A stretch of DNA of 64,000 bases, taken from Candidatus Krumholzibacteriota bacterium. GTDB taxonomy: Bacteria > Krumholzibacteriota > Krumholzibacteriia > JAJRXK01. Below, one piece after another: positions 1 through 8,766 of this stretch (position 1 is the first letter of the stretch; every line of letters begins with the position of its first letter). The notes under the pieces are model-generated. The model did no database searches and was not told the origin of the DNA. It saw only the letters and a list, made by a program, of their open reading frames with translations. The DNA is taken from positions 210,929 to 274,928 of the forward strand of contig JAJDAC010000017.1 of the NCBI GenBank assembly GCA_029262065.1, in the 5' to 3' direction. Both the position numbers and the translations under genes were made by a program.

Positions 1-1
1 T

Positions 2-223
2 CTACCCGCTACGCCGGCTCGCCGCCACCACGGCGACCCCGGCTATCAACAGGACGCCGCCGATCGCCGGATGTATGGTCAGGCGTTCCTTCTCCGAAAT
101 GGAGAGATCCACGACTCCCAGATCAACCGACTCTTTGTTCTTCGTGTAGGTCAGGCCGCCGTAGAGAAGCCCAACGGCGCCCAGAGCCACGAGAACGATC
201 CCCACCAGCATCAGTGGTTTCAT
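2..223 (-). CDS. small two-TM membrane protein (DUF3185-like)
   Basis: A 73-residue protein with hydrophobic segments at about residues 3-22 and 52-68. They are joined by a short polar linker with a YGGLTYT motif followed by charged residues. Small membrane proteins of this layout are common near stress genes and are often labelled DUF3185 or hypothetical; the family assignment is tentative. It lies just downstream of another tiny membrane protein on the same strand, so the two may be co-transcribed. The reading frame is complete, with its stop codon at the extreme left edge of the window. No function can be assigned. Confidence 0.6.
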   Translation of the reverse strand: MKPLMLVGIVLVALGAVGLLYGGLTYTKNKESVDLGVVDLSISEKERLTIHPAIGGVLLIAGVAVVAASRRSG

Positions 224-271
224 TTCGATTCCATTTCGAAAAAGGGCAATCCACGACCACGCCGTGTATTG

Positions 272-442
272 TTAGGGTGTGCGACCCTTGGCCAGTCCCA
301 TGATAAGTGAGATCAGGAAAATCACGATGAAAACGAAGAACAGGATCTTTGCGATGGACGCGGCGCCGGCTGCAATGCCACCGAAACCGAAGACCGCCGC
401 TATGATCGCCACGATAAAAAAAATCAAAGCCCAGCGTAACAT
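272..442 (-). CDS. DUF1328 (YtjA-like) small membrane protein
   Basis: This 56-residue protein starts MLRWALIFF and contains [19 protein letters not shown], the hallmark of the DUF1328/YtjA family of very short inner-membrane proteins. It is almost entirely hydrophobic, with two membrane segments (about residues 4-24 and 31-50) and a short basic tail, and its length matches the family. A GGAG/AGGA ribosome binding site lies 5-10 bases before the ATG. It sits 48 bases upstream of the other small membrane protein and probably forms a two-gene unit with it. The family is often associated with envelope or general stress, but its molecular role is unknown. Confidence 0.88.
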   Translation of the reverse strand: MLRWALIFFIVAIIAAVFGFGGIAAGAASIAKILFFVFIVIFLISLIMGLAKGRTP

Positions 443-550
443 TTCCTACTCCATTGCTTGAGATACCCGAACCCTCCGATTCACCATGATTGGTGAACCG
501 GCACGTCCATATCATTCGCAAACGACCATGCGCTCAAGGCACCCGATCGC

Positions 551-2668
551 CTACGGGGAATGCAAGTGGGAACGCCATCCTACGGAAATGGCCTGGTCTC
601 CACCCCGCAGCCCGGTGGCCGCGTCGATTCGAAGCTGACCGGAGGAACCCGGCACGTGCAATCGAAGTCCTATACCTACATCGACCTGCCACGGCAACGT
701 CCCGCGTCCGTCGGGTCTGTTCCACGCCTTGGCGAAGTCCGCGAACGAAGCCAAACCCAGTCGAACCGCCCCCACCGTGAACGGGAAAACCTGTCCCTCC
801 AGGGTTCCAAAGGCCAATGACCGACCAAAGGCGTCGCCGGCGATGACCCCGTTCTTCAGCAGATCATGCGCGCGAAGGAGTGGGTCACGGCCAAGCCCCG
901 TGCCTGCCCCTGGCCAAAGAAGGCGCGGCGCGGTGGCACCTACTCCCTGGTAGCCCGCGCGAAACCGCAAACCACGATGGAAGGGATCCGGGCTGGAGTT
1001 CAGTGTGCCCTCGAAGCGATACTCCGCGAAACCATCACGCGATCCCAAGGGAGCGTGCAGGTCAAACGAAGTGGACAGCACCCCATGATCGTCCAGGATT
1101 CGTCTCGACAGTCCTCCACCGACCGACAGCTCCATGCCCTGGGAATCCCAGCGTGCGACTCCCGCCCCAACATTGACTCTGGTGTTGCCATCGATCCAGT
1201 CGGATAGGTCCACGCCGCCGCGACGTCGTGTTTCACGTGAACCGGCGGCGTAGGCTTCCCGCTCCCACGAAGCATCGACCCGGGTGATACCCGGGATCCC
1301 AAGAAACTCCGGAGCCGCCACGCTGGCCGCCAGTCGTGGGCGATTCTCCTGCCAGCGCCAACTGATGGTTGTGAGGTCGCCACGTCCCGACGCGCCGGGA
1401 AACTGCAGCGTCAACTCTCTCTGGACCAAGCCGCGCGTTGCGGCGCCCAACATATTAAACCGGGTTCCCATGGAAGAATGCGTGACCGCGGCCGCGTCCA
1501 GCTGAGCGAGACCCCGGCCAACCGGACGGTAACCTACGCGACTCTTTGCAACCGCGGGAAGATCGGCCATTCGCCGTTTCGCCCGCGCGAGTCGTGCATC
1601 CGTGAGTACCTCTCCCGACTTCAATCCCAGGCGCGCCTGGACGACGTCGTAACGAATCTCGTCGAGACCAGATGTAGTGACCAGATCCAGATGTGGTTCG
1701 CCAATGCGATTCCATGTCTTGATTGCGCGAGAGCGATCGCCCAACAAGAAATAACTGGTGGCCAGGATTCTAACGGCGTGGGTGTCGGCGGGATCCAGAG
1801 CCACGGCTCTTTCCGCCAACGCGGCCGCGCGAGCCCAGTCTTCTTGCAAAACACGGACAGCCGCCAGCTCACGGTACGCGGGCGCGAAAGTTGGGCATTC
1901 GTTCAACGTGTCTACAAGCAATGCCTCGGCCTCAGCCATCTCCCCGCTTGCACCCAATGCTATCGCAGCGTCTACAAGCTCGGAGCATGGCGAAGGTTTT
2001 TTTCCGTCGGAGACAAGCGCGTCCTGTGTCGGGTGGTCTCGCCTGACAAAGATTTCCGTCGCTTGATCGTCTCGATCTGGCGGGGGCAACACCAGGATCG
2101 CCAGAAAGTCGGTACCACTCCATTGCTGGAAGAGCTGCCCCACCGGAACTGACTGGAGGGGTCCGATGGCCGGATCGTGGAACACCGCCGTCGACTCGGT
2201 CAGGGCCAACAGAACCACGTAGTGGTTCGTGCCTCCCTCTACCGACAACAAGGCAATGATGGGACGCCCCACGGCCAGGTGTTGGCGCACCGAGGCAGGC
2301 GATTCGGCGCGGAACGCGATTGCCGGCCAGCCTTGACGATTCAGCTCATCCAGCAATCCCTCCACAACAATTCCACCCTGGTCCTCGTCTACCAGATGGA
2401 AAAAATCTGAGGTCCGTGCGATCGCATGGCCCCAGTAGCGCTGCACCATGGCCGCTGCTGCGCCGCCACACAGGAGTGGCTCCTGGGGAACAAAAGGGAC
2501 TCCCACAATGCCGGCCGGCTTCGAAACCCGCGCGGGTTCGATCTCGGTACAGAGACCGGGCGTTGTGGGCGCCGCCAATTGGAGCAACACGAGGCACGTC
2601 AGCCACCACACCGTGGGAACGGGGCACTTTCGCGCGAGACCCTTGTGATGCCGGTCCTCCTGGTGCAC
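551..2668 (-). CDS. exported C39-like cysteine peptidase with TPR and beta-rich C-terminus (PA2778-like)
   Basis: A 705-residue protein. A hydrophobic export signal (residues 20-40) is followed by a C39-like papain-fold domain (about 50-200) with putative Cys67 (in LCGGAAAAM), His149 (in NHYVVL) and Asp165 (in FHDPAIG). TPR helices follow (about 230-322). The C-terminal half (about 370-705) is rich in alternating short strands, like a small outer-membrane barrel or surface-antigen domain. The start is a GTG two bases after the stop of the upstream PA2779-like gene, so the pair is almost certainly translationally coupled. In known PA2778/PA2779 pairs a C39-TPR protein accompanies a small TM protein; the substrate is unknown. 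The beta-rich tail is an unusual addition and suggests the protein ends up in the outer membrane. Confidence 0.78.
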   Translation of the reverse strand: MHQEDRHHKGLARKCPVPTVWWLTCLVLLQLAAPTTPGLCTEIEPARVSKPAGIVGVPFVPQEPLLCGGAAAAMVQRYWGHAIARTSDFFHLVDEDQGGIVVEGLLDELNRQGWPAIAFRAESPASVRQHLAVGRPIIALLSVEGGTNHYVVLLALTESTAVFHDPAIGPLQSVPVGQLFQQWSGTDFLAILVLPPPDRDDQATEIFVRRDHPTQDALVSDGKKPSPCSELVDAAIALGASGEMAEAEALLVDTLNECPTFAPAYRELAAVRVLQEDWARAAALAERAVALDPADTHAVRILATSYFLLGDRSRAIKTWNRIGEPHLDLVTTSGLDEIRYDVVQARLGLKSGEVLTDARLARAKRRMADLPAVAKSRVGYRPVGRGLAQLDAAAVTHSSMGTRFNMLGAATRGLVQRELTLQFPGASGRGDLTTISWRWQENRPRLAASVAAPEFLGIPGITRVDASWEREAYAAGSRETRRRGGVDLSDWIDGNTRVNVGAGVARWDSQGMELSVGGGLSRRILDDHGVLSTSFDLHAPLGSRDGFAEYRFEGTLNSSPDPFHRGLRFRAGYQGVGATAPRLLWPGAGTGLGRDPLLRAHDLLKNGVIAGDAFGRSLAFGTLEGQVFPFTVGAVRLGLASFADFAKAWNRPDGRGTLPWQVDVGIGLRLHVPGSSGQLRIDAATGLRGGDQAISVGWRSHLHSP

Positions 2669-2671
2669 GTG

Positions 2672-3070
2672 TCAGGCCAGCAGGATAACGATGATGATGA
2701 TCAGCAGGAGAGTCACCACACTGATCGAAATGGTTTGGTCGCCGCCGGAAAGGCCGCGATCGATGTTCTTCACCGTGCTCTGGAGCATGGCCAGCTCATC
2801 AGCCTCGAGGGTATGGACAGCTGACTCCGCGGCCTGAATATCGAACCCCAGATCGCCAACGAGCTTTCGGACGTCGGAGTTCTGAAACAGTTCCAGCACG
2901 TTGGCCCGGTTCTCTCCGACCTCGTCGAGGTGACTGGAAATAGCCTTATCGAGTTCAAGAGTGCCGGCGATGCTCTCCTGACCAAGGGCGGGGTTGGATA
3001 GGGTCGACATACCCATGGCGGCCAGAACCCCCAGGCATAGCGAAATCCGGGTCCAATAGTGACTAAACAT
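2672..3070 (-). CDS. PA2779-family exported small membrane protein
   Basis: 132 residues: a signal peptide (residues 1-30, ending near NPALGQ), a helical middle with VRKLVGDLGFD and an Ala/Glu-rich helix, then a very hydrophobic C-terminal segment (about 114-132) rich in Ile and Leu. This layout, including the 'gap-DLG-D...A' helix pair before a terminal TM segment, matches PA2779-family proteins that pair with C39-like peptidases. It is first in a two-gene operon; the next gene begins two bases before this stop. It is probably an adaptor, maturation substrate or membrane anchor for the peptidase, but this is inferred from gene pairing only. Confidence 0.75.
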   Translation of the reverse strand: MFSHYWTRISLCLGVLAAMGMSTLSNPALGQESIAGTLELDKAISSHLDEVGENRANVLELFQNSDVRKLVGDLGFDIQAAESAVHTLEADELAMLQSTVKNIDRGLSGGDQTISISVVTLLLIIIIVILLA

Positions 3071-3086
3071 TGCGCGTCTCCTATTT

Positions 3087-4361
3087 GTGAGAAAGAAACT
3101 TCTTCAAAAGGATCTCCCGGTAGCTTCGGCTCAATCCAGTTCCTGGATGGAACTTGGTAGCGTTGGGATCCGCTTCGAAGGGGAGTCTCCATTGGCAAAT
3201 CAACGTAGCTTGCAGGACATCGTCGCCTGGACGCAAGAAGAAGCGCCCCTGCGACTGATTCGAACCTGCGAAGCGGCCCTTCCCGGTGGCCTATCCATGG
3301 CTATGGCCCCCCTGATCGTGGATTGGGATGGATCGAAGCTCGAGGGCGACGACGGGTACTACCTGATACGAAACGTCAACATCGGTGGAAATCCCGTGGC
3401 TGGGACCACGATGCTGGCCACGATTCGGGTGCCAATACGGAGTGTATGCAACGCCGAGTACGTTGTTGTGCCTGTGAAAATGGTCGGCCAGGACACCATG
3501 GGGGCCCACGGTCAGCTCCGACTAATCTTCGAGAAGGGCCGCGGCGGAACGCTGCTCGATCGCAGCGGCAAACCTCTCGCGAACAACGCCGAGATACGCG
3601 ACCTGGTTTTCAGTTGGGAAGCCTGGCGTCCACCGGGAACCGGTTTCGACGCCCTGAAGGGGCTCGACAACAAGAACTACATGTTGACGACACGTTGCTT
3701 CCATGGTGCGCAACGGTTTCTCGAAGACGGACTTCAGAATCGCCCGTGGCTTTGCTATCCGCTTCAGTTTCCCAGGGTGGAAGGCGCGTGGGACGAACTG
3801 CTGTTCGTGTGTCTACAACTCGGAGACAGCCTTGGCCGACACAGCATGACCTGGCTCATGAAGAATGAAGCCGTGGCCGCGGGTCACGAAGGAACCGCCA
3901 CCGGGTACGCAGAAGCATGGAAAGCGCTCAAGGAGTCACTGCACGATGACTCGATGCCCGAGGACCCGTTTGAAACGGTGCTGGACGGGACTTTCGACTA
4001 CAGCCTACTGGAACGGTCGTGCATCACCATGGCCCTCACCGCCATCGATTTTGCGCTGTCGAAGATTCACGAGAAGCGTGGACTGACGGGATACGCCCCA
4101 CTCCGAACCGTGCCCGAAGATATCCCGGATTGGGTACGGTCCTTGGCCAAAGGCAGCACACACGACGTGTTCACCCGCGTCCCCAACCTGTTCTGGTGGT
4201 TGATGAAGAACCGCGAAGTGGTTCCAACCAACTCGGTCCACATTCTGCGCGACGGCGGGCTGGTCAAGAAGCTACAAGATGGCGGCATCATCCACACCCG
4301 ATACGATTTCGCGTCCGGCGAAACTCCCTACGGAAGTCTGAAGGACGGCTTGATCGCGTGA
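3087..4361 (+). CDS. conserved hypothetical protein, about 400 aa
   Basis: Long frame of 424 codons from a GTG; an in-frame ATG at 3147 (404 aa) is an equally plausible start because neither has a strong ribosome binding site. There is no signal peptide or membrane segment, so it is probably cytoplasmic. The first half is beta-rich, the middle carries FLEDGLQNRPWLCYP and a helical stretch, and the C-terminal part is rich in Trp and Asn (RVPNLFWWLMKN). I recognise no family. It is divergent from the PA2779-like gene with only 16 bases between the two starts, and it ends about 100 bases before the photolyase, so the two may be co-transcribed. Confidence 0.7.
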   Translation: MRKKLLQKDLPVASAQSSSWMELGSVGIRFEGESPLANQRSLQDIVAWTQEEAPLRLIRTCEAALPGGLSMAMAPLIVDWDGSKLEGDDGYYLIRNVNIGGNPVAGTTMLATIRVPIRSVCNAEYVVVPVKMVGQDTMGAHGQLRLIFEKGRGGTLLDRSGKPLANNAEIRDLVFSWEAWRPPGTGFDALKGLDNKNYMLTTRCFHGAQRFLEDGLQNRPWLCYPLQFPRVEGAWDELLFVCLQLGDSLGRHSMTWLMKNEAVAAGHEGTATGYAEAWKALKESLHDDSMPEDPFETVLDGTFDYSLLERSCITMALTAIDFALSKIHEKRGLTGYAPLRTVPEDIPDWVRSLAKGSTHDVFTRVPNLFWWLMKNREVVPTNSVHILRDGGLVKKLQDGGIIHTRYDFASGETPYGSLKDGLIA

Positions 4362-4458
4362 TGGATATCCCGTGCCCTATTTGCACGTTCGTCCTCCGAC
4401 GAAAGACGCGCACGCTGTGAATGACAACGCGACCAGGAAACTATCAACCCACTCCCAC

Positions 4459-6015
4459 ATGCGCAGTGCCCGGCGGTTGCTGGTCGTACTGGGGGATCAA
4501 CTCGACGCCCTGCATCCGGGTCTGGAAGACTTCGATCGAGATCGCGACGCCGTGCTCATGGTCGAGGTCAAGCAGGAGGCCGAACGACCTGCAAGTCACG
4601 TTCAACGCACGACCCTGTTCCTGGCGGCCATGCGCCACCACGCCATGGACCTGATCGACCAGGACGTGCGCGTGCGGTACGTGCAACTCGACGATCGTGC
4701 CAATCAGCAAACGCTGGGTGACGAACTTGCCAGGGCGATCGAAACGTTGAATCCCGAGGTGGTGCAGGTGGTCCAACCGGGCGACCATCGGGTCCTGGGT
4801 TCGATTCGCGACGCCACCGGTGACAAAGGCGTGTCACTGGATGTGCTGAACGACCCCAGCTTCACGTGCAGTCTCGAAGAATTCGACCGATGGGCCAATG
4901 ACGGGCGCAAGGAGCTCACGATGGAATATTTCTATCGCGAGCGCCGACGAAAACTGGGGATCCTGGTGACGGACCGGGGCAAGCCCGTGGGTGGCGCCTG
5001 GAACTTCGACAAAGAGAACCGGAAAACCTTCAAACGCGCGCCGGATGTTCCCCGTCCCTACCAGGCTCGCCCGGACCAGGTGACCCGCGAGGTCATGGAC
5101 CTGGCGCGCAAGATGTGGCCCGACGCTCCCGGTCGACTGGAGCACTTTCACTGGCCGGTCACGCGCAGCGAGGCAAAGCGCTCGCTCTCGTCATTCGTGG
5201 AGAAACGACTCGACGACTTCGGAACCTACGAGGACGCCATGTGGCAGGGAGAGCCGGTTCTCTACCACTCGCAACTGTCCAGCTCGCTCAACCTCAAGTT
5301 GCTGCGACCGATCGAGTGTGTCGACGCGGTCGTGGACGCCTACGAAAACGACGACGCCAAGATCAACAACGTGGAGGGGTTCGTGCGCCAGATCATCGGC
5401 TGGCGAGAGTTCATCCGCGGCGTCTACTACCACGAGGGTAGCGACTACCTGGGTCGCAATGGACTGGGTCAGCACGGAAAGCTACCCGACTTCTACTGGA
5501 CCGCCGAAACCGACATGAACTGTCTTTCGCACTGTATCGGCGAAGTACTAGAATACGGCTGGGGACACCACATCCCCCGGCTGATGGTCATCGGCAACTT
5601 CGCGTTGATGGCCGGCGTGCATCCGGGACAAGTGAACGATTGGTTCTTGGGCATGTACGTCGACGCCGTCGACTGGGTGACGGCCCCCAACGTGATCGGC
5701 ATGTCCCAACACGCGGACCACGGAGTGGTGGGAACCAAACCCTACATTTCCAGCGGCAAGTACATCAATCGCATGTCCAACTACTGCAAGGGCTGCCGCT
5801 ACAACGTGAACAGCACTACGGATGACGATGCCTGCCCGTTCAACACGCTGTACTGGGACTTCCTGGATCGCCACGGGAAGACGTTCGCGAAAAATCGCCG
5901 CATGGCGATCGCACTGGCGAACACACGTCGACTCGGCGACGACGATCGCAAGGCCATCCGCAGCCGGGCTCGCAAACTGCGAAGGCAGTGGGGAGTGGGA
6001 CCGATCTCGGGTTGA
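4459..6015 (+). CDS. phrB: FeS-BCP/CryPro photolyase ((6-4) photolyase, PhrB type)
   Basis: A flavin-dependent DNA photolyase of the iron-sulfur bacterial cryptochrome/photolyase group, whose characterised member (Agrobacterium PhrB) repairs (6-4) photoproducts with light. Using the ATG at 4459 (518 aa), the protein opens with the expected beta strand RRLLVVLGDQLD. Four cysteines at 355, 443, 446 and 459 (in MNCLSHC, NYCKGCRY and DDACPFN) have exactly the 88-3-13 spacing of the [4Fe-4S] ligands of PhrB. The FAD pocket region includes GHHIPRLMVIGNF and MYVDAVDWV. The frame stays open upstream to a GTG at 4372, adding a 29-residue extension the family lacks, so I prefer 4459. No strong ribosome binding site decides this. 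Confidence 0.9.
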   Translation: MRSARRLLVVLGDQLDALHPGLEDFDRDRDAVLMVEVKQEAERPASHVQRTTLFLAAMRHHAMDLIDQDVRVRYVQLDDRANQQTLGDELARAIETLNPEVVQVVQPGDHRVLGSIRDATGDKGVSLDVLNDPSFTCSLEEFDRWANDGRKELTMEYFYRERRRKLGILVTDRGKPVGGAWNFDKENRKTFKRAPDVPRPYQARPDQVTREVMDLARKMWPDAPGRLEHFHWPVTRSEAKRSLSSFVEKRLDDFGTYEDAMWQGEPVLYHSQLSSSLNLKLLRPIECVDAVVDAYENDDAKINNVEGFVRQIIGWREFIRGVYYHEGSDYLGRNGLGQHGKLPDFYWTAETDMNCLSHCIGEVLEYGWGHHIPRLMVIGNFALMAGVHPGQVNDWFLGMYVDAVDWVTAPNVIGMSQHADHGVVGTKPYISSGKYINRMSNYCKGCRYNVNSTTDDDACPFNTLYWDFLDRHGKTFAKNRRMAIALANTRRLGDDDRKAIRSRARKLRRQWGVGPISG

Positions 6016-6065
6016 CTCCCCGTCGCGAACCTGGGCTTCAGTTCGGTTCCCTCAGTTTTGTTCCC

Positions 6066-6500
6066 TCAGCTCTGCGCCATCTCGGCGCGGTAGCTCGACG
6101 CCAGTTGGCTCTTCTGGTTCTCGGAAAGGGCCTTGCCGGCCAGCTGGAATACCTCGCGCTCCTCTTCTTCCAGGTGGTGTAGGACACGATCACGCAGTTC
6201 CTTGCAGCGAATCAACCACTGCGGATTGCTGTGATCCATCGCCTCGAGCTCTTCCACCCGGTCATCCAGTTCCTTGTGCTCGGCCACGCTGTGGCGCGCC
6301 ATCTCCAGCGTGATGTCGTGCTGCATGAGCTTGGAATAGAAGTGCTTTTCCTCGGCCGCGGCGTGATCGGCCAAAGCTTGTGTCAAGTTGGAGAACAGCG
6401 TTCCACGGTCTTCGCTGGCCCCCTCCGTGGCAACGAGTTGCTCCATCAGCTGGCGCTGCCGGTCGTGGTCTTCACGCAGGGATTCGAAGATGTTCATCAT
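6066..6500 (-). CDS. hemerythrin HHE-domain protein
   Basis: 144-residue four-helix protein with the metal ligands of bacterial HHE/hemerythrin domains: His12 in REDHD, His46-Glu50-His53 in DHAAAEEKHF, His70/His75 in HSVAEH, and His108-Glu113 in HHLEEEE. Such proteins bind a di-iron centre and take part in oxygen or nitric-oxide sensing, iron storage or stress protection. There is no signal peptide, so it is cytoplasmic. A GGAAAGG motif precedes the tandem ATG-ATG start. It is convergent with the photolyase (50-base gap) and divergent from the MscS gene, fitting a stress-response neighbourhood. Confidence 0.88.
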   Translation of the reverse strand: MMNIFESLREDHDRQRQLMEQLVATEGASEDRGTLFSNLTQALADHAAAEEKHFYSKLMQHDITLEMARHSVAEHKELDDRVEELEAMDHSNPQWLIRCKELRDRVLHHLEEEEREVFQLAGKALSENQKSQLASSYRAEMAQS

Positions 6501-6579
6501 GGGCCTTTCCGGTTAGATTAAATGGGATATTTTCATAATTCGCTCGAGACGGACGTTTGGATTCGAAGGGATTGTCCCC

Positions 6580-7458
6580 GTGCAATGGTTTCAAGAGAAT
6601 GTCAATCTGGGTGAACTCCTCACCCAGGGGATCGCCTGGTTGCCGCAGTTGGGCGCGGCCATCGTGATCTTCGCGGCGTTCGCGATCGGATCTCGAGTCA
6701 TCCGGCGACCGCTGGGTGCCACGCTGCGGAAGACCGGCCTGCACGCCACGCTGGTACAGCTGCTTGTCGACAAGATCCTCCACTACGTGGTGCTGGTGTT
6801 CGGCTTGATCATGGCCCTCGACCAGTTGGGCGTGAACGTCGCCGCCGCCCTGGCCGGGCTGGGAGTAGCCGGCATTGCGGTAGGTTTCGCGGCGCAGGAC
6901 ACCCTGTCGAACATCATCGCCGGCATCGTAATATTCATGGACAAGCCGTTCCTCGTGGAGGACTGGGTGACAACCAGCGATCAGTACGGTCAAGTCACGA
7001 ACATCACGCTGCGCACCACGAGAATCCGCACCAACCGCAACACATTCGTGGTGATCCCCAACGCGCAGATCATCAACTCGGTGCTGGAGAATCACAGCAA
7101 ACAGGGCGCGCTACGCGTGGATGCCCCGGTGGGTATCGCCTACAAGGAAGACATCGATCAGGCACGCGCGGTCATGCTCGAAGCCGTCAAGGACCTGGCC
7201 CACCAGAGCAAGGACCGCGCAGCCGACGTGGTCGTGGGAGGACTGGGCGCTTCCAGCGTCGACCTGACGGTGAGGGTATGGATCGACGACGGGAAGCACC
7301 AGCAAGCCACGTTCTTTGCCATGAACGAAGCCTGCAAGAAGGCGTTGGACGCAGCGGGTATCGAGATTCCGTTTCCGCACATGCAGCTGTTCGTCGAAGA
7401 CGTCAGGGACGCCGCGGTGGAGAATCTGGCGAAACTGTCGAACGCAGGAAAAGGCTGA
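6580..7458 (+). CDS. mscS: small-conductance mechanosensitive channel MscS
   Basis: 292 residues, close to E. coli MscS (286). Three N-terminal membrane helices lie at about 20-42, 65-85 and 90-125. The third is the Gly/Ala-rich pore helix (ALAGLGVAGIAVGFAAQD), followed by the beta domain with LRTTRIRTNRN and VVIPNAQI, then the alpha/beta C-terminal domain ending near IPFPHMQLFV. It opens under membrane tension to release osmolytes during hypo-osmotic shock. The start is a GTG with GAAGGG about ten bases upstream. It sits with CorA and an SLC12-like ion transporter, a cluster suggestive of ion and turgor control; MscL occurs elsewhere in the window. Confidence 0.93.
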   Translation: MQWFQENVNLGELLTQGIAWLPQLGAAIVIFAAFAIGSRVIRRPLGATLRKTGLHATLVQLLVDKILHYVVLVFGLIMALDQLGVNVAAALAGLGVAGIAVGFAAQDTLSNIIAGIVIFMDKPFLVEDWVTTSDQYGQVTNITLRTTRIRTNRNTFVVIPNAQIINSVLENHSKQGALRVDAPVGIAYKEDIDQARAVMLEAVKDLAHQSKDRAADVVVGGLGASSVDLTVRVWIDDGKHQQATFFAMNEACKKALDAAGIEIPFPHMQLFVEDVRDAAVENLAKLSNAGKG

Positions 7459-7725
7459 GTTACCAGCTCCGGGCAGGCAGACCCTCGCTTACGCATCGGT
7501 GTCTGGAACATCGGGCGGGACGCGTTTGACGATCTGGACCCGGCACGGTTGGGATCAACCCATATAGATGTTTCGATCGGTGTGGATCCGAGCCCGCCAA
7601 AGTGGTGGCCCCACCCGATCGCTTGAAATCGACAACGCCACCCCTGCCTGGTAACGTGGCCGCGTCCACGTGTGTTCGAGTCAGACGTCCTCGTCTTGGA
7701 CAAGGTATCCAGGAAGGCAGCGATC

Positions 7726-8715
7726 GTGATCCACGCTATTCTCTTCGACCCCGGCACCCAGAAATGGACCGAAGGAGGCCCCGAGCTGATCGACGCCTGG
7801 GAACGTCAACCCACCAGCTCGATCTGGGTCGCACTCCAAGGCGAGGAGCCGGCCAGCGAGTCTCAGTTGATGGCGGAGCGATTCGGTATCCATTCGCTCG
7901 CAATCAAGGATGCATTGCGAGCCCGTCATCCACCCAAGATCGAAGCATTCAAGGACAACACCTTCATCTTGTTGAAGGGGCTGGACGCCGACACCGGGTC
8001 GATCAGCTTTGGCACGATTCAACTTTCCATCTTCGTCGGCGAGCGCTTCGTGCTGACCAGGAGTTCGAGCCGCTCGCTCAGCAGCGAGCGCTTGCGCGAG
8101 AACATACTCTCGGGCAAGATTCCGCCCGATGTTTCGGTGGCCGATCTCGCACTGAAGTTGTGCCGCATTGTCGCCGATCGCTTCGTGCCCGTGCTGCTAT
8201 CGGTCGAGGCTCGCCTGGAGGAGATGGAGACCGAAATGTTGGAGCAGCCCAACGATACGCTGTTGGCCGAGCTGATGCGTCAGAAGAGCGACCTCAAGAA
8301 AATCCTGCGCATCCTGCAGTATCACGCCCAGGTGTTTACTTCCGCCCGCACGCAGACTCCCGAGCAGTTCACCGGATTCAATCACGAACTCACTGATCTA
8401 CAGGAGCAGCTCGATCGCCAGCTGAGTCTGGCGCGTCTGTACTACGAGTTGACTGATGATCTGATGACTGGATACCTTTCGCTGTCTTCGCATCGACTCA
8501 ACCAGATCATGCAGACGCTGACCATCGTCACCATGATTTTTGTTCCAATCACGTTCATGGCGGGAATCTACGGCATGAATTTCGAGTTCATGCCCGAGTT
8601 GTCGATTCGCGTCGCCTACTTTGTCCTGCTCGGGGCCATGGTGTTTGTTGTCGGTTCGATTCTGGGAATTCTGTACTACCGGGGCTGGATCGGCCAGCGC
8701 GGGAGCAAGCGGTAA
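7726..8715 (+). CDS. corA: CorA-type Mg2+/Co2+ transporter
   Basis: Divalent-cation channel of the CorA/MIT family. The protein has a long cytoplasmic alpha/beta N-terminal domain, a long helix ending in the first membrane segment, the signature GMN selectivity motif in GIYGMNFEF (residues 283-285), and a second membrane segment with a short basic C-terminus. I chose the GTG at 7726 (329 aa, MIHAILFDP) because AGGAAGG lies about nine bases upstream; a longer frame to GTG 7672 has no such site. It works as a homopentamer in the inner membrane. It is followed 51 bases later by an SLC12-like transporter gene in the same direction. Confidence 0.93.
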   Translation: MIHAILFDPGTQKWTEGGPELIDAWERQPTSSIWVALQGEEPASESQLMAERFGIHSLAIKDALRARHPPKIEAFKDNTFILLKGLDADTGSISFGTIQLSIFVGERFVLTRSSSRSLSSERLRENILSGKIPPDVSVADLALKLCRIVADRFVPVLLSVEARLEEMETEMLEQPNDTLLAELMRQKSDLKKILRILQYHAQVFTSARTQTPEQFTGFNHELTDLQEQLDRQLSLARLYYELTDDLMTGYLSLSSHRLNQIMQTLTIVTMIFVPITFMAGIYGMNFEFMPELSIRVAYFVLLGAMVFVVGSILGILYYRGWIGQRGSKR

Positions 8716-8766
8716 GACTGGCAATTTCTCTGTTTCGCGTTTTCCCACAGATCAGGAGTTTTCCCG

